64,000 bases of DNA, taken from contig WNNJ02001491.1 of NCBI GenBank assembly GCA_012934845.2, positions 89,125-153,124 on the forward strand, given 5' to 3'. A program made the position numbers and the translations under genes. This DNA is from Pomphorhynchus laevis. Lineage: Eukaryota > Acanthocephala > Palaeacanthocephala > Echinorhynchida > Pomphorhynchidae. A model generated the notes under the pieces. It saw only the letters and a list, made by a program, of their open reading frames with translations, made no database searches and was not told the DNA's origin. Every line of letters begins with the position of its first letter. Position 1 is the stretch's first letter. Positions 10,260 to 21,074 of this stretch are shown here, in pieces.

Positions 10260-11021
10260 CGTCTGTTATTTATTAGTCAATTCATAAAAATGACGTTTAT
10301 TTTAAATTTTATTTTTTATTTTTATTTTTTAACTTGATTTAAATTATAGAAAATCTAAAAACAATTATTAATTTTATTATTTAATTATTAAATTTTGATT
10401 TAGCATTATTATGTTTTGTTTATTTTATAATTATATTAAATACGTAGACTCAGTTAGCTGATTTGATTTATAGAATAAGATTTGTCTAGATTGAGCTAAA
10501 AATAAATCATTTGATTTAAGATTAATAATTAATTTTGATAATTTAAATTATTTTTTATTAATTTTTAAATTGCCTGACAGTATCCATCAGCAATTGTGAA
10601 AAGCTTATCTATTATAGAAACATTGTAGTCAACAATATGTGCACTCGTTTTGTGTTATAAAATTCAAGATCTAAAATGTAATATTTTATATCAAATATCA
10701 CGTACAAAATCACCTAGACGTGGCCACTTTTCGTAGTGGCCACATTTCGTAGTGGCTCCCACTCGTAGTGGCCACATTTTATACTCGATAGCAATCCAAG
10801 CACAATCCCTTAGTTGTTTTCTTTGTATTAAATTTGTTTCGTTATTTATGCAAATTCTATGTTTTAATGAATTTGTCTTTTTTACGAAGTTTATCGCTCT
10901 ACCTGTTTATAAAGCAGTGATTTTAACAAATACGTATTTATTAGTTATTTAACTATTCGAAATCATAAACTTATAGATTAAACTTTTTCGTTTTGCTTCT
11001 ACTTAAACAGTGCCATCACCA
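10260..11021. other. AT-rich DNA with GTGGCCAC palindromes before PRCC
   Basis: The stretch is mostly featureless and AT-rich. At about 10719-10775 the self-complementary octamer GTGGCCAC occurs three times, separated by TTTTCGTA or CATTTCGTAGTGG-type spacers, so it can form several hairpins. It lies about 250 bp upstream of the PRCC start codon. Whether it is promoter-related or a decayed repeat is unclear. Confidence 0.45.
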
Positions 11022-11918
11022 ATGTCATCACTTGTAGCCTATGAAAGTTCAGATGATGAAACTACGAACGTACCAGGTGTCACGATATCTGATTCTGTTG
11101 ATCAATTATCTGGATTTTCCTCAAAACCGATTATAATACAATCGGTAAAAGACCCAATGAACAATAGAACAAAAATTATTATAGAAGAACATCCAAATGA
11201 ATATGATAGTGATTCAGAGGATGAGGTAATACTTCATCAGTCCAAGAGACTGAAAACAAATGTATCGTCCTTATTAAGTATGCTACCAGCTCCAACTAGT
11301 ATCAAAGATGACGATCAAAGTGGTGGGCAACCGTATATCGAACTGAATACCCACGAATCTAATTATTTCGATGATTCTCTATCAGACGAAGATGCCGAAT
11401 ATAGCGACAATGACGATAATATTTCGCCGACAGAACCTCATTATTTTTCGTTGAACAAATTAGACAAACCGATTGAAATAATTGAATCTAAAGCTACATC
11501 AGAGAAAGATAAATCCAGTAATATATCAAATGAAGTGATTTATTCAGTAAACAAGAATATGAGCGAAGAAACGCAGCAACAATCGATTGTCACCAAATTG
11601 CCGCAACTACCATTCGATGAAAAATTAGTCAGTGAACTTTCGAGGATGTGTAAACGTGGACATTCATTTAAATGGACCAGTGTACAAGCAGATGAGCTTA
11701 GAGGAAATAGCAATGAACAGCTTTTGAAAAATATAACCACAGATGACGAAATTCGATCTAGCGACAAGTCAAAAATGTCGGATAACCCAATTGCTAAGCG
11801 TAAGCATCAGATGACATACCTTGCAAATTTGGCTAAGTCGCAAGAGCACGAGCTTAGACAGCAATGGAGCCAAAGTACATCCAACCGAAGAGAATCACGA
11901 GCAAGATATGGTTTCTGA
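11022..11918 (+). CDS. PRCC: PRCC-family nuclear protein
   Basis: This is a 298-residue protein in one uninterrupted exon. I chose the ATG at 11022 because MSSLVAYESSDDE matches the PRCC N-terminus (human: MSLVAYASSDES). The middle is acidic and low in order, with a stretch near AYESSDDE-like repeats and a YFSLNKLDKP segment comparable to the vertebrate FFSL motif. The C-terminal domain is the strongest evidence: KRKHQMTYLANLAKSQEHEL and the terminal RRESRARYGF correspond to RKHQITYLIHQAKERELEL and RRQTQAKYGF in human PRCC. PRCC proteins are nuclear, associated with splicing factors, and in mammals bind MAD2B. The codons are intact. Absence of introns could mean a retrocopy, but the undamaged frame argues it is maintained. 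Confidence 0.9.
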   Translation: MSSLVAYESSDDETTNVPGVTISDSVDQLSGFSSKPIIIQSVKDPMNNRTKIIIEEHPNEYDSDSEDEVILHQSKRLKTNVSSLLSMLPAPTSIKDDDQSGGQPYIELNTHESNYFDDSLSDEDAEYSDNDDNISPTEPHYFSLNKLDKPIEIIESKATSEKDKSSNISNEVIYSVNKNMSEETQQQSIVTKLPQLPFDEKLVSELSRMCKRGHSFKWTSVQADELRGNSNEQLLKNITTDDEIRSSDKSKMSDNPIAKRKHQMTYLANLAKSQEHELRQQWSQSTSNRRESRARYGF

Positions 11919-12199
11919 TGCCGTAACATCATATAAAACAATGATTACAGAATATAAACTTTGTCAAGATTGCAGAGACTGTGCATATATATGTTCTTAA
12001 TATAGGTATGTGTATTATTATTTGATTGTCGAGTTATATTATTCGTAGAAAATAAGCTTAAAAAGGATTTATTTTTACGTGGCTAATGCGTGCCGGTGGA
12101 CGCTTATATGACCACAACAACAAACATCTAAAAAATCTAAATCATGTGTCGAGGAGGTGGGTACGGATGCGGTATTTGAATGCGATAAAAGAGGGAGCG

Positions 12200-15186
12200 C
12201 GGCGGACGTCGAGTGGGAGCTCATTTCAGGCGAGGGGCGGCGACGAGGAAGGATCGGAGACCGTAGTTGTTGGAGTAATTGGGAACGTGGAGTAAGATGG
12301 AATGACGAGAATACAGCGATAGAGAGGTGGGGCGAGTGTCATCTAAGAAAGAAACGTTGATGAACGATGGGGAGCCTATAGCGATGAGACGAAAAGTGTC
12401 AAGAAGGTGGAGTTGAATGCAGATGTGGATGGTGGTCCAGGAGAGTTGAGCGAGATGTGTGAATGTATGGTCGAAGCGACGGAGACGTAGGAGCACTCTA
12501 ACGGCGGAGTTGATGAAGCGTTGTAGGGTAGGATGATGGATTTTGGAGAATTGGCGAAAAGGCTGGGGGCGAATATGGCGGATGTCACGGAGAATTAAGT
12601 TAGACGAGCTGACCTTGTCGCGGACGAAGTGTTTAAGGAAAGGGTAATCATCGAAATGGAATCCCAATAAAGTGAGATTGTCGACTATCGGGATTATTGA
12701 TGATGCAAAAGATACAGGGAGGGGAGATATGTTAGGTTGACGGGGGAGGATCCACATTATTTTAGACTTGTCTGGGTTTAGAACAAGACGAAAATGGGAA
12801 AGACGTTTGTAGATAGAAGAAAGACAGTTGGAGGCAGAAATTGCGATATCATGTATGCGATGTGCGGGTGCATGAGCATATATCAGGATGTCATCGGCGT
12901 ATTGCATGACGTTAAAGGAGTAAGATTTGATAAACGGAGAGAGTTTCCCAAGCAGAAGAGAGAAAAGCAAGGGTCCTAGGACTGAACCTTGTAGGACCTA
13001 GCAGAAAATAGGGATGAGATAAGAGGATGATGAAATTGAACAGACTCGAAAAGAACGGTCGGATAAATATGAGGCAAACCATGCTACGGAGGAGGAACAA
13101 AAGCCATAATCATAACGAAGGCGAGAAAGGAGGATGGAGTGGTCGACGATGTCGAAGGTGGATGAGAGGTCGAGGGAGATGAGAACACTATATAGAGCCT
13201 TGTTCCGAGAAATGAGTAGGTCGTTGTAAACTTTCATGCAGGCGATTTCTGTGGAGTAATTAGAGGGAAAGCAGATTGGAAAGGAGGGTACCGATTGGAT
13301 GAAGATAGATCAATGTTGATCTGTATTAATATAAGGCGCTCTAAAAGCTTGGAAAGAGTGGGGGAGGAGTGAAATGAGGCGATAGCTAGAAGGTAGTGGG
13401 TGGTCAAGCGATTGTTTTTTAAGGATGGGACGAACGATGGCGGATTTTCAGTATGAAGGGACATACGACTGCGGGTGGACGGGTTAAATAAGGTGGTGAG
13501 AAAATAGGATATCGATGAGCATCTGAATTTAATTATGGGGGTAGGCAGGGGATCGACAGGTGAGGTTTTGTTTGGCAAGGACATGATGGCAGTTGAAAAT
13601 TCAGCAGGTGAGACAGGGAGAAGATGAAAGAATTCCGGGAGTATGAGGCGAGGCGAGTAACAGTGAGATGGAATGGAGACGGGGTTATGAGAAAGCAACG
13701 TGGCTACATTGGTCCGAAGAAATGACTAGGTGGTGATGAAAGGGGAAATCGATGAGCATATCGATTTAAGTATATGGATCGGCAGAGTATCGGAAGGTGA
13801 GGTTTTGTTGGGCAAGGACACGAGGACAGATAATACTTCGGCAGATGAGACATGTATAAGATGAAAAAGTTCCGGGAGGATGAGGTGATAGGAGTAGCAG
13901 TGAGATGGAATGGAAACGGGGTTGTGAGAAAGCAATGTGGCTACTTCGGTCTGAAGAAATGACGAATAATCGTGGGGATTGATGTTGCAAGACGAAGTGG
14001 AGCGAGAAAGGATTTAGTTAAAAGTATGTCAGAGAGACTTAAATTTTAATGATGTGTTGATTTTATGCTGGCAGAAGAAATTGCATTTGGTACGTAGTAG
14101 GTGGAGATGAGACCGACGAAGAGCAAGATAGGAATCACGGAGAGACGGTGTGAGCGAGCGGATATCACGTCTGAGAGCGGTGATAGACTAAAAAAGCATG
14201 ACGAAGTCGACGCTGTGAGAGTAGGCATTGGATGTTAAACCATGGGGCACGGTGCAAGCGACGGTGAGGGTGAGGCTTGAAGGGCCAGACAATATCCAGA
14301 GTGGATATGAGTTCAGAGTCGAAAATAAAAGCAAGATCGTGGGGAGAGGATTATGTTATTGTGTGAGAAGATAGAAACAATTTAAGTAAGGCGGAGCGAA
14401 GAAGGGGGAGGTCAAGATTTCTGCAAGAGCGACGTAGGATGGTAGGTGTGTGAAGCGGGGAGTGGTTGGAAGATCAAGGGTGACGAGAAAGTGATCGGAT
14501 ATACCAGGATCGGAGATGAACAGTGAGGTGTAGGCAGCAAAACGATCGGGACAGCGATGATGTTGACTGCACCGCCAAGGATATGTGTGGGGGCAGTGGA
14601 GATGAGTTTGTAATTGTAGATGAATAGAATGTTGATGAACCGGTTAGAATCGGTGGAACAGAGGCCGTCAAAGCGAATGTTGAAGTCGCCTAGAACGAGT
14701 AAAGGCATGGAGGACAAAGAACAATGAGAAAGGAGGTTAGCGAGTTCGGCAAAAAATAAGGGTGTTGGAGCTGGTGAACCAGGACGGTATATAATGGCGA
14801 GATCTAAAGAAATCAGGCTAGAAAAACGACAAGTGAGCAATTCAAAAGAGCAACGAGTGAAAGCGGGAGTGATTTTGCGAAGATACGCGGGGGTGAAAAT
14901 AGAATGCGACAATGCCTTTATGATTAGAAAATTTAGAAGGGGATGAGCTAAGGGAGCTGGCGGATTCGACTAGTGAGCAACCGGCAGAGAGCAGACGGCG
15001 AATGGAAAGGTCGTCGGAATCTGAGTGCCAGGATTCGGTGAGGCAGAAGAGATCGATGGATTGCTTGGTGTATAGGTTGAGGATAAGATCGGATTTATGG
15101 AGAATAGATCTAGCGTTGAAAAGGCCGAAGCGGAACTGGGTGTGGTGGTGAAATGGGCTAGCGAAGAAGACATATAGGGGAGATTA
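12200..15186 (-). pseudogene. LINE-A copy 1 ORF2 (endonuclease-RT), broken
   Basis: The endonuclease start reads FGLFNARSILHKSDLIL and LTESWHSDS (about 15135-15020). Its middle reads AIIYRPGSP and VLGDFNIRFDG (about 14800-14650). RT parts follow: a fingers segment at 13234-13698, VISLDLSSTFDIVDH-type motif A (about 13150) and QYADDILIYAH motif C with both aspartates (about 12890). The thumb and C-terminal part run to about 12221. Frames change several times (for example near 14960, 13700, 13235 and 12990), so no full protein can be made. It would have copied LINE RNA at a nicked target. Confidence 0.78.
13440..13960 (-). repeat. Tandem duplication of about 243 bp inside LINE-A ORF2
   Basis: The sequence around ATGGAATGGAGACGGGGTTA (about 13670) recurs at about 13913 with few changes. 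The encoded segment MLSHNPVSIPSHCYS..SLPNKTSP therefore appears twice, once at 13698-13520 and once at 13935-13760. The duplication sits just upstream of the RT fingers and is not shared by copy 2, so it arose within this copy. Confidence 0.7.
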
Positions 15187-15229
15187 AGCGTTATCGAATT
15201 TTGGGGTTGGTGTGAACAATTTGAAAATT

Positions 15230-16400
15230 TCCGTTGATGTTTTGGATGGAGAGAGATGTTTCGCGGTTTTCCTCGCTACGGCGTTTTTTGATGCGGGCAG
15301 AAGAGAGTTGAGCGATTTCGAAAGGTGTGCGATCGGGGGAAATTCGAGTGTTTGAAGATGGCATGAGTTTTAATCGTTGAGAGAGGACAGAGGACGCGTG
15401 AAAGCGGTGCTTGAAAATAATTTTCAGGAGAGGGGGCTGGGAAGGATTAGATTGAGAAGATTTGTTTAGGCAGATGAATGCGACAGAAGAGAGTCCGTTG
15501 AAAAAGAATGGTTTATCCGCAGGAACAAGATACGAGAGGATGGATCTGAAGGCGGAAACGTCGTGGACGAGACGTGCTCATGGAGGTAAGGAGGTTGAAA
15601 GAGTGATATTAGTGACGATGACACAACGATCGCGAGAAGGAAAACGTTTCCGTAAAGGAGGACGATTGGCGTGATTGGGTGAGATCACGGTAGGAGAGCT
15701 GGCAGTTGAGCTTATAAAGGGAGTAGGTTTGACGACGGGAGACTTAGAGGATAATGATAATAAAAAAGATGTCAAGCGATGTCAGGAAAGATTATGAGTG
15801 GAAGGATCGTGGATGTTGGTGGAGGTAATTTTGATTGATGGATGTGGGTTATTGAGAAACGAGACAGGAATGACGGGACGGGGGTTGTCCGGGAGTGAAG
15901 ATGACATCTTCACTGTATGACATCTTCGTTGTCCGGAAGTGTATATAGTGACAGGGTCGGTCGGTGGAGAAATGACATTGGAAATGACGGGGGTAGTTTC
16001 CGTGGACGCTTTGGATGTTGATATGTGCTTATGCGAGAGTTTGCGGATACAACTGGAGAGCGTAGGTACAACTGGATCCAAGCAGACACAAACGGTTGCA
16101 TATAATTCTGCAGACAAAACACGAGACTGTTTGTTTTGTATTAAAGGTGCCAATACTGGTTCAATCAAATTTTTCGATATAGATGCACTGGTTGGCCGAT
16201 CCTTCGAGCTGACGTTGAATAGTAATGTTAATTTTGCAGCCGTGCAGAAACCACATAAAAACGACGTCGTTTTAATTTTAATACTCGTAGACTCAGGGAC
16301 ATTCACAATTTTCAATATTTCACAATTCGCTGAGTCACAACCAATTTCGAGTAACAAAATCATGATTTCGTTTGATTGCAGATTTTTGCCCCATATCGTG
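15230..16400 (-). pseudogene. LINE-A copy 1 ORF1, broken
   Basis: The minus strand has an open stretch at 15782-16363. Further downstream is a segment reading PPLLKIIFKHRFHASSVLSQ followed by TRISPDRTPFEIAQL (about 15440-15310). This 'xxxISPDxTPxE' end follows an RRM-like fold in ORF1 proteins of CR1/L2-type elements, as I know them. ORF1 proteins bind the element RNA. The N-terminal part is not clearly recognisable and a frame change separates the two pieces. Confidence 0.5.
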
Positions 16401-16454
16401 TGCTCCTTTAAAGAAAGTAGTATTCTTCTACTTAGACATTGTTAATTCATTCGT

Positions 16455-17080
16455 TGATGATTATATCGTTCGACGATGAATATCGTTCGACGATGAATAT
16501 CGTTCGACGATGAATATCGTTCGACGATGAATATCGTTCGACGATGAATATCGTTCGACGATGAATATCGTTCGACGATGAATATCGTTCGACGATGAAT
16601 ATCGTTCGACGATGAATATCGTTCGACGATGAATATCGTTCGACGATGAATATCGTTCGACGATGAATATCGTTCGACGATGAATATCGTTCGACGATGA
16701 ATATCGTTCGACGATGAATATCGTTCGACGATGAATATCGTTCGACGATGAATATCGTTCGACGATGAATATCGTTCGACGATGAATATCGTTCGACGAT
16801 GAATATCGTTCGACGATGAATATCGTTCGACGATGAATATCGTTCGACGATGAATATCGTTCGACGATGACGATGAATATCGTTCGACGATGAATATCGT
16901 TCGACGATGAATATCGTTCGACGATGAATATCGTTCGACGATGAATATCGTTCGACGATGAATATCGTTCGACGATGAATATCGTTCGACGATCGTTCGA
17001 TGATATCGTTCGACGATGAATATCGTTCGACGATGAATATCGTTCGACGATGAATATCGTTCGACGATGAATTCGTTCGT
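16455..17080. repeat. 17-bp minisatellite, about 36 copies
   Basis: The unit is ATCGTTCGACGATGAAT, almost perfectly repeated. Exceptions are a 6-bp GACGAT insertion near 16868 and a disturbed stretch near 16990-17010. Each unit contains an imperfect hairpin (ATCGT/ACGAT around TCG). As 17 is not a multiple of 3 the protein period is 51 nt, which gives a 17-residue repeat on the minus strand; the open frame there is a by-product. The array sits directly upstream of LINE-A copy 1 ORF1. Confidence 0.92.
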
Positions 17081-17084
17081 TATC

Positions 17085-17290
17085 GTTCGACGCTTATTCG
17101 ATAATTCGATAATATCGATAATTCGATAATTCGTTCGTATATAATTCGGCAATAATTCGGTTGTTTTAAGACGTGTAATTGTTATGTATGTTATTTATTA
17201 TGAATATCGATAATTCGATAATATAATTATCGAATTATCGAATCATTTCCGCTCGCTCCCCGAGCGTAGCGAGCGGAAATGACAGGAAAT
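17085..17290. repeat. Palindromic block with GC-rich hairpin
   Basis: TCGATAATTCGATAAT-type palindromes (17095-17130, 17203-17242) are followed by the GC-rich inverted repeat TTTCCGCTCGCT / AGCGAGCGGAAA (about 17247-17279) with a loop of about 9 nt. It abuts the minisatellite and may mark the 5' junction of the LINE or a separate foldback. Confidence 0.6.
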
Positions 17291-20200
17291 ATCTGGAACT
17301 GACAGGAAAAATTGTGTGTTTAAGCTGTTAAATTTTTCATTCTTACTTATATTTTGTCAAAAGTTTTTGTTCTTACTGACAGGCATACTTATAAAAGTAA
17401 TTTAAATAATTAAAATCTATATTTAATTCAATTTTGAATTATAGTCGTGATTATCAGACATTAAATTAGTTTAATTCATTTCCATAACATATAAAAACAT
17501 TGAACTATTCTAAAAATATATATCGCTCTCTTTCGATAAAGCATGCTTCGGAAAAATCATTGTTTCGATGTAAAGATGCAATAGAAAATACTATTTTTAC
17601 ATTGTAAATGTGTTGCTTTATTCTCTCGTCTAATCATTAGCCAGTTTGTATAAATCCCAGCTATGGAACGTTTGAATGGCTTACCAAAAGCACAATCATG
17701 TGCTTTGAATTTTGAATTTTCTGGTGATTTCGATTAGTTCCTCGAAATACCCAATAAATTTCTGCATTTTTATTTAAAAATATTGAAATAATTATTGGAA
17801 TTATTTTAAAGGCAAGTCGTGCATTGTGTCAGCAAGCAACAAAGTAACGAATGAAAATCAACGTATAATTATAGTAAACGATATATTTTTGAAAATCAAA
17901 TTATGCATTATGCTATCAAACCAAATAATGAATCCCGCTAAAGAAAAAGAAAGTGAAATGTATAATGAGTTGTACGTTCAACATTTATAATAATGAATAT
18001 CGTTTAAAAAATAATGCTTAGAAGCGTGAATTAAGGTAAATTAAGTTATTTTCTCAACAGACAAGAGTAACAGGCAAAACCAAATAATAAAGAGAAACGA
18101 AGCATATAAAACATATCGAATAAATTTAAAGCAAATTAAAGGTCAATTTTAAATTATAATTGGGTTAATTGTATTGGACATTAAATTAGTTGATTTTAAC
18201 GCATTACAGATGAAACCTTTGACTTTTCCAAAAATGCATTACTACATGTTGATAAAACAGATGCGTAGGAATAGTCAATTTCTCTTATTATAATTTCCTT
18301 TGTTTTAATAAATAGCTTATAAATAAGCTATTTATTATAAGTTATTTATAAGCTAAATAGCTTATAAATATTTATAAATAATAAATATTTCTTTTTTTCT
18401 ATAAATAGCTTATAATTTTAATTGTTTAAATAATTAAAAACAAAAATAAAAACAGAATAATTCAAGAGAAATTATTCAAAAGAAATCATTCAAAAGAAAT
18501 TTAGTGCAAAGTGTAAACTTTGCGTTTATTTCTCCACATAATATATTAAATAATTTAATTTATTTAAATTTAAAAAATTTTAAAATTTTTTAATTTAAAT
18601 CCTGATGATGATAGCAATTGACAATCAAAGTTCTCATGCTACAAAATAAAATTTATAAAATTAATCAATTAATTAAATGCTATTTCGAAATCATAATCAG
18701 AAAAATAAAATTAGGATGACTAAAACAACGCATAGTCGAAAATTTGAAAAATATTTAAATTAAAGTAAGACCCGGTAATAATTTAAAGGTTCAAATTATC
18801 TTTGAAACAAATCATTTTTAATACAATTTCAAATTGATTTGGAAAAATTTTATTCTTCATTTTTTGATTAGCATGAGTATAGGGTAAAACATGTTATTAT
18901 TTAAATTTAGGTGCAAAGTGTAAACTTTGCGTTTATTTCTCCACATAATATATTAAATAATTTAATTTATTTAAATTTAAAACTAAAAGTCATAATCTAA
19001 TCATACATTTTATTAAATTAAAATTTATTTTTTTAGAAAACAAAATATGAATAATCATAAATTTAGTTAAATTTATTTCTATTCAGGATAAATTGTGAAA
19101 TTGATCCTATTGACTATCAAAAATTCGATGTTTATATGAAATATTTTTTACTTCACTCTCTTCACTAATATATAAGAACAGAACCAATGAGTGAGCAATC
19201 TATTTATAACATACTCTTATAGTATAATCGAACATAAAATGTTCAATATTTATATTTATTTTGTATAAACGAATTAGCAAATGATCATGTATCCTGGAAA
19301 CTTTTTTAAATTTCTATAAATCAATAGCTGTTTGTCGTTGATTGTCCTCGCTTTATGATTTGATATCTGAAAGCAAACACGACACGCTTATTATCATCAG
19401 CGAGTATTTGCTCGCATTTAGTTTCTCAACACTATGGGTCGTAATTTCTAAATTTTCTAAGTATTTTCTTCAATCATCATAAATCAATTAATTTAATTAA
19501 TAAATGATTATAAATTAAATAATAATTAAATCAATCATTTAATAATAAATGAAAAAAGGAAAAAATATGGCTGCCTAGGATTCACAGACGTGGGCTGACA
19601 AATACTCATCTAACGGGTTTTCAGTGTATGTTGCTCCTGATTGACGAGATTTCAGTAACCACACAACATACTAATCAACGAATTAGCGTGACTCAGTTGT
19701 ATGTAACCCATACATTATAGTATAATGTATGGGTATAACCCATACTCTTATAGTATAATCGAACATAAAATGTTCAATATTTATATTGTTTAAAATTGAT
19801 ATCACGACTATATTTTTTTATCGGTTTCCGGTTTTACATTTCGATAATTTTACTAATTTATACATAAACCAATTATTGGCTCCCAGTTCCTTTAAATCAA
19901 TCAAGAATTAATAACAGAAGGTTTTAAAGTAAAAAATAACCGGGCTGAAATTCCAGTTCACATTAATATCTTATCCATTTCGATCGTAGTCATGTTAGCT
20001 ATGGACAAACAGTCAAGTTTCTCGTCATCGGATGCACTGTATAAACCTTAATTATAAAAATACTCAATTTATTAAACGGAAACATTAATAAATATTTTAA
20101 GATATTCGAAACAACCTATAAAAATTCAACCTAAAATATTTAAAAAAGTAAAGTAGAAAGATATAATTTTTATTCTTAAATTTAAATGTTTAATTAAGTA

Positions 20201-20419
20201 TTAAAGATAATGATGGAATTATATGATAATCATATAATGGATAACGATTTTCTAATAATCACAGAACCCCAAAAAAGTATCGTATCTAACTAATATTCTA
20301 ATAGTTATCTACTTCGTTGCATTATTAATAGAATGATAATGTGATTGATTTTGATCGAAATATTTGGTTGTGAAATATTTATAATTATGATCTTTTATTT
20401 TTTGCAAAGGAATACTACG
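17291..20419. other. AT-rich intergenic DNA with two direct-repeat pairs
   Basis: No gene is recognised. A repeat of about 70 bp beginning GTGCAAAGTGTAAACTTTGC occurs at about 18502-18575 and 18910-18980. A second repeat, CATACTCTTATAGTATAATC and the following bases, occurs at about 19209-19260 and 19740-19786. A third structure is an AAATAGCTTATAAATA inverted cluster at 18305-18420. The first pair could be the ends of a small decayed element of about 480 bp. Confidence 0.5.
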
Positions 20420-20618
20420 TTAATCTAAGTTATTGCAATGAACGTGAGATCCACCATCACCGTTCGCTGACATGACTAAAGACGTGAATATTCTATTATC
20501 AATTGATGTAATTTTACTCTTAATTTTAAAATGTTCATGGCATTTGTATATGCAGATCATAAGCATCACGAATACAATGGAGCAGCAAGAAATATTATAA
20601 ATGTCGTTATTATTTAGA
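20420..20618 (-). CDS. Possible extra 3' exon of the CNT gene (uncertain)
   Basis: The minus strand is open from an AG at 20619-20620 to a TAA at 20420-20422. It encodes NDIYNISCCSIVFVMLMICI, a membrane-like stretch with paired cysteines, then a polar tail. It lies just downstream of the last secure CNT exon and in the same orientation. Its phase does not fit that exon directly; a 28-nt middle exon (20648-20675) would fix the phase but leaves a 29-nt intron, which is too short. It may be a tail exon used by alternative splicing, or chance. Confidence 0.3.
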
Positions 20619-20643
20619 CTTCACTTTTTACATCAATCAGCAG

Positions 20644-20675
20644 TCACATAATAGATATGGATATGTTTAAGCAGA
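20644..20675 (-). CDS. Possible terminal exon of the CNT gene
   Basis: Acceptor AG (20676-20677 on the minus strand, after a TTTGTTCC tract) gives an intron of 48 nt (20676-20723), the same size as the other short introns in this gene. The phase agrees with the preceding exon. It adds about ten residues (VCLNISISIM) before a TGA at 20644-20646. If right, the transporter ends shortly after its last membrane helix without the long extracellular tail of the vertebrate proteins. Confidence 0.45.
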
Positions 20676-20723
20676 CTGGAACAAATATGTATAAGCAGTT
20701 TTGAGCAATTTACATTTAATTAC

Positions 20724-20904
20724 CTGCCATTATGCCGTTCATAATATTCACCATTGCAGCACAGCACAGCGATTTGCCAATTTGCTTCCTAACTGTAGAC
20801 ATACGTTTCGGCGCTATTGCGGATAGTACACCAATCATCGAACTAAGCGAATTCATATTTGCGAACCCAGTTAGAGCACTTATAACAATTGCCAAGGACC
20901 GTTT
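20724..20904 (-). CDS. CNT nucleoside transporter exon 10 (nucleoside-site half 2)
   Basis: This exon encodes KRSLAIVISALTGFANMNSL and goes on through IGVLSAIAPKR to NIMNGIMA. It matches the SLC28 block 'xxALCGFANFSSIGxxxGGLxxxxPxRxxD'. The Asn and Ser of GFANMNS are at the positions that contact the ribose in CNT structures. Acceptor at 20905-20906, donor at 20722-20723, 181 nt, entering in phase 0 and leaving in phase 1. Confidence 0.88.
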
Positions 20905-21074
20905 CTAAAACGAACGTAACCGTTTACAAAGCATTAATTTCAAAATATAAAGAAGAATTTGAAATTGTTTTACGAAAGTGTTAACGTGTATAATAATAAG
21001 ATTTCCTTAATGAGTAAATTTACATTTAAAGAAGAAATGGTTAACATCAAAAAATGAAATAAAGCAAATTTGTG

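Larger units (their letters stand above)
12075..17080 (-). mobile_element. LINE-A copy 1 (CR1-like), antisense
   Basis: This is an almost full-length but frameshifted non-LTR retrotransposon on the minus strand. In its own 5'-3' order it has a minisatellite leader (about 17080-16455), ORF1 (about 16400-15230), then ORF2 with apurinic-type endonuclease (about 15186-14300) and reverse transcriptase (about 13700-12220). The 3' end lies near 12075, about 150 bp downstream of the PRCC stop. GC content is clearly higher than the flanks. Its closest relative in the window is the copy at 52.6-58.8 kb. Confidence 0.8.

Noticed and set aside
12086-12360. Plus-strand ORFs after PRCC
   Set aside because: They are shadows opposite the C-terminal part of LINE-A ORF2 and have no coding signature of their own.
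15939-16445. 168-residue plus-strand ORF over the LINE-A ORF1 region
   Set aside because: It overlaps the antisense LINE ORF1, has no recognisable domain, and the element is on the other strand.
16455-17080. CRISPR-like array
   Set aside because: Units are contiguous without spacers and the DNA is eukaryotic; it is a minisatellite.
16442-17152. 236-residue ORF on the minus strand
   Set aside because: It is produced by the 17-bp minisatellite (51-nt period, all three minus frames without stops) and is not a protein gene.
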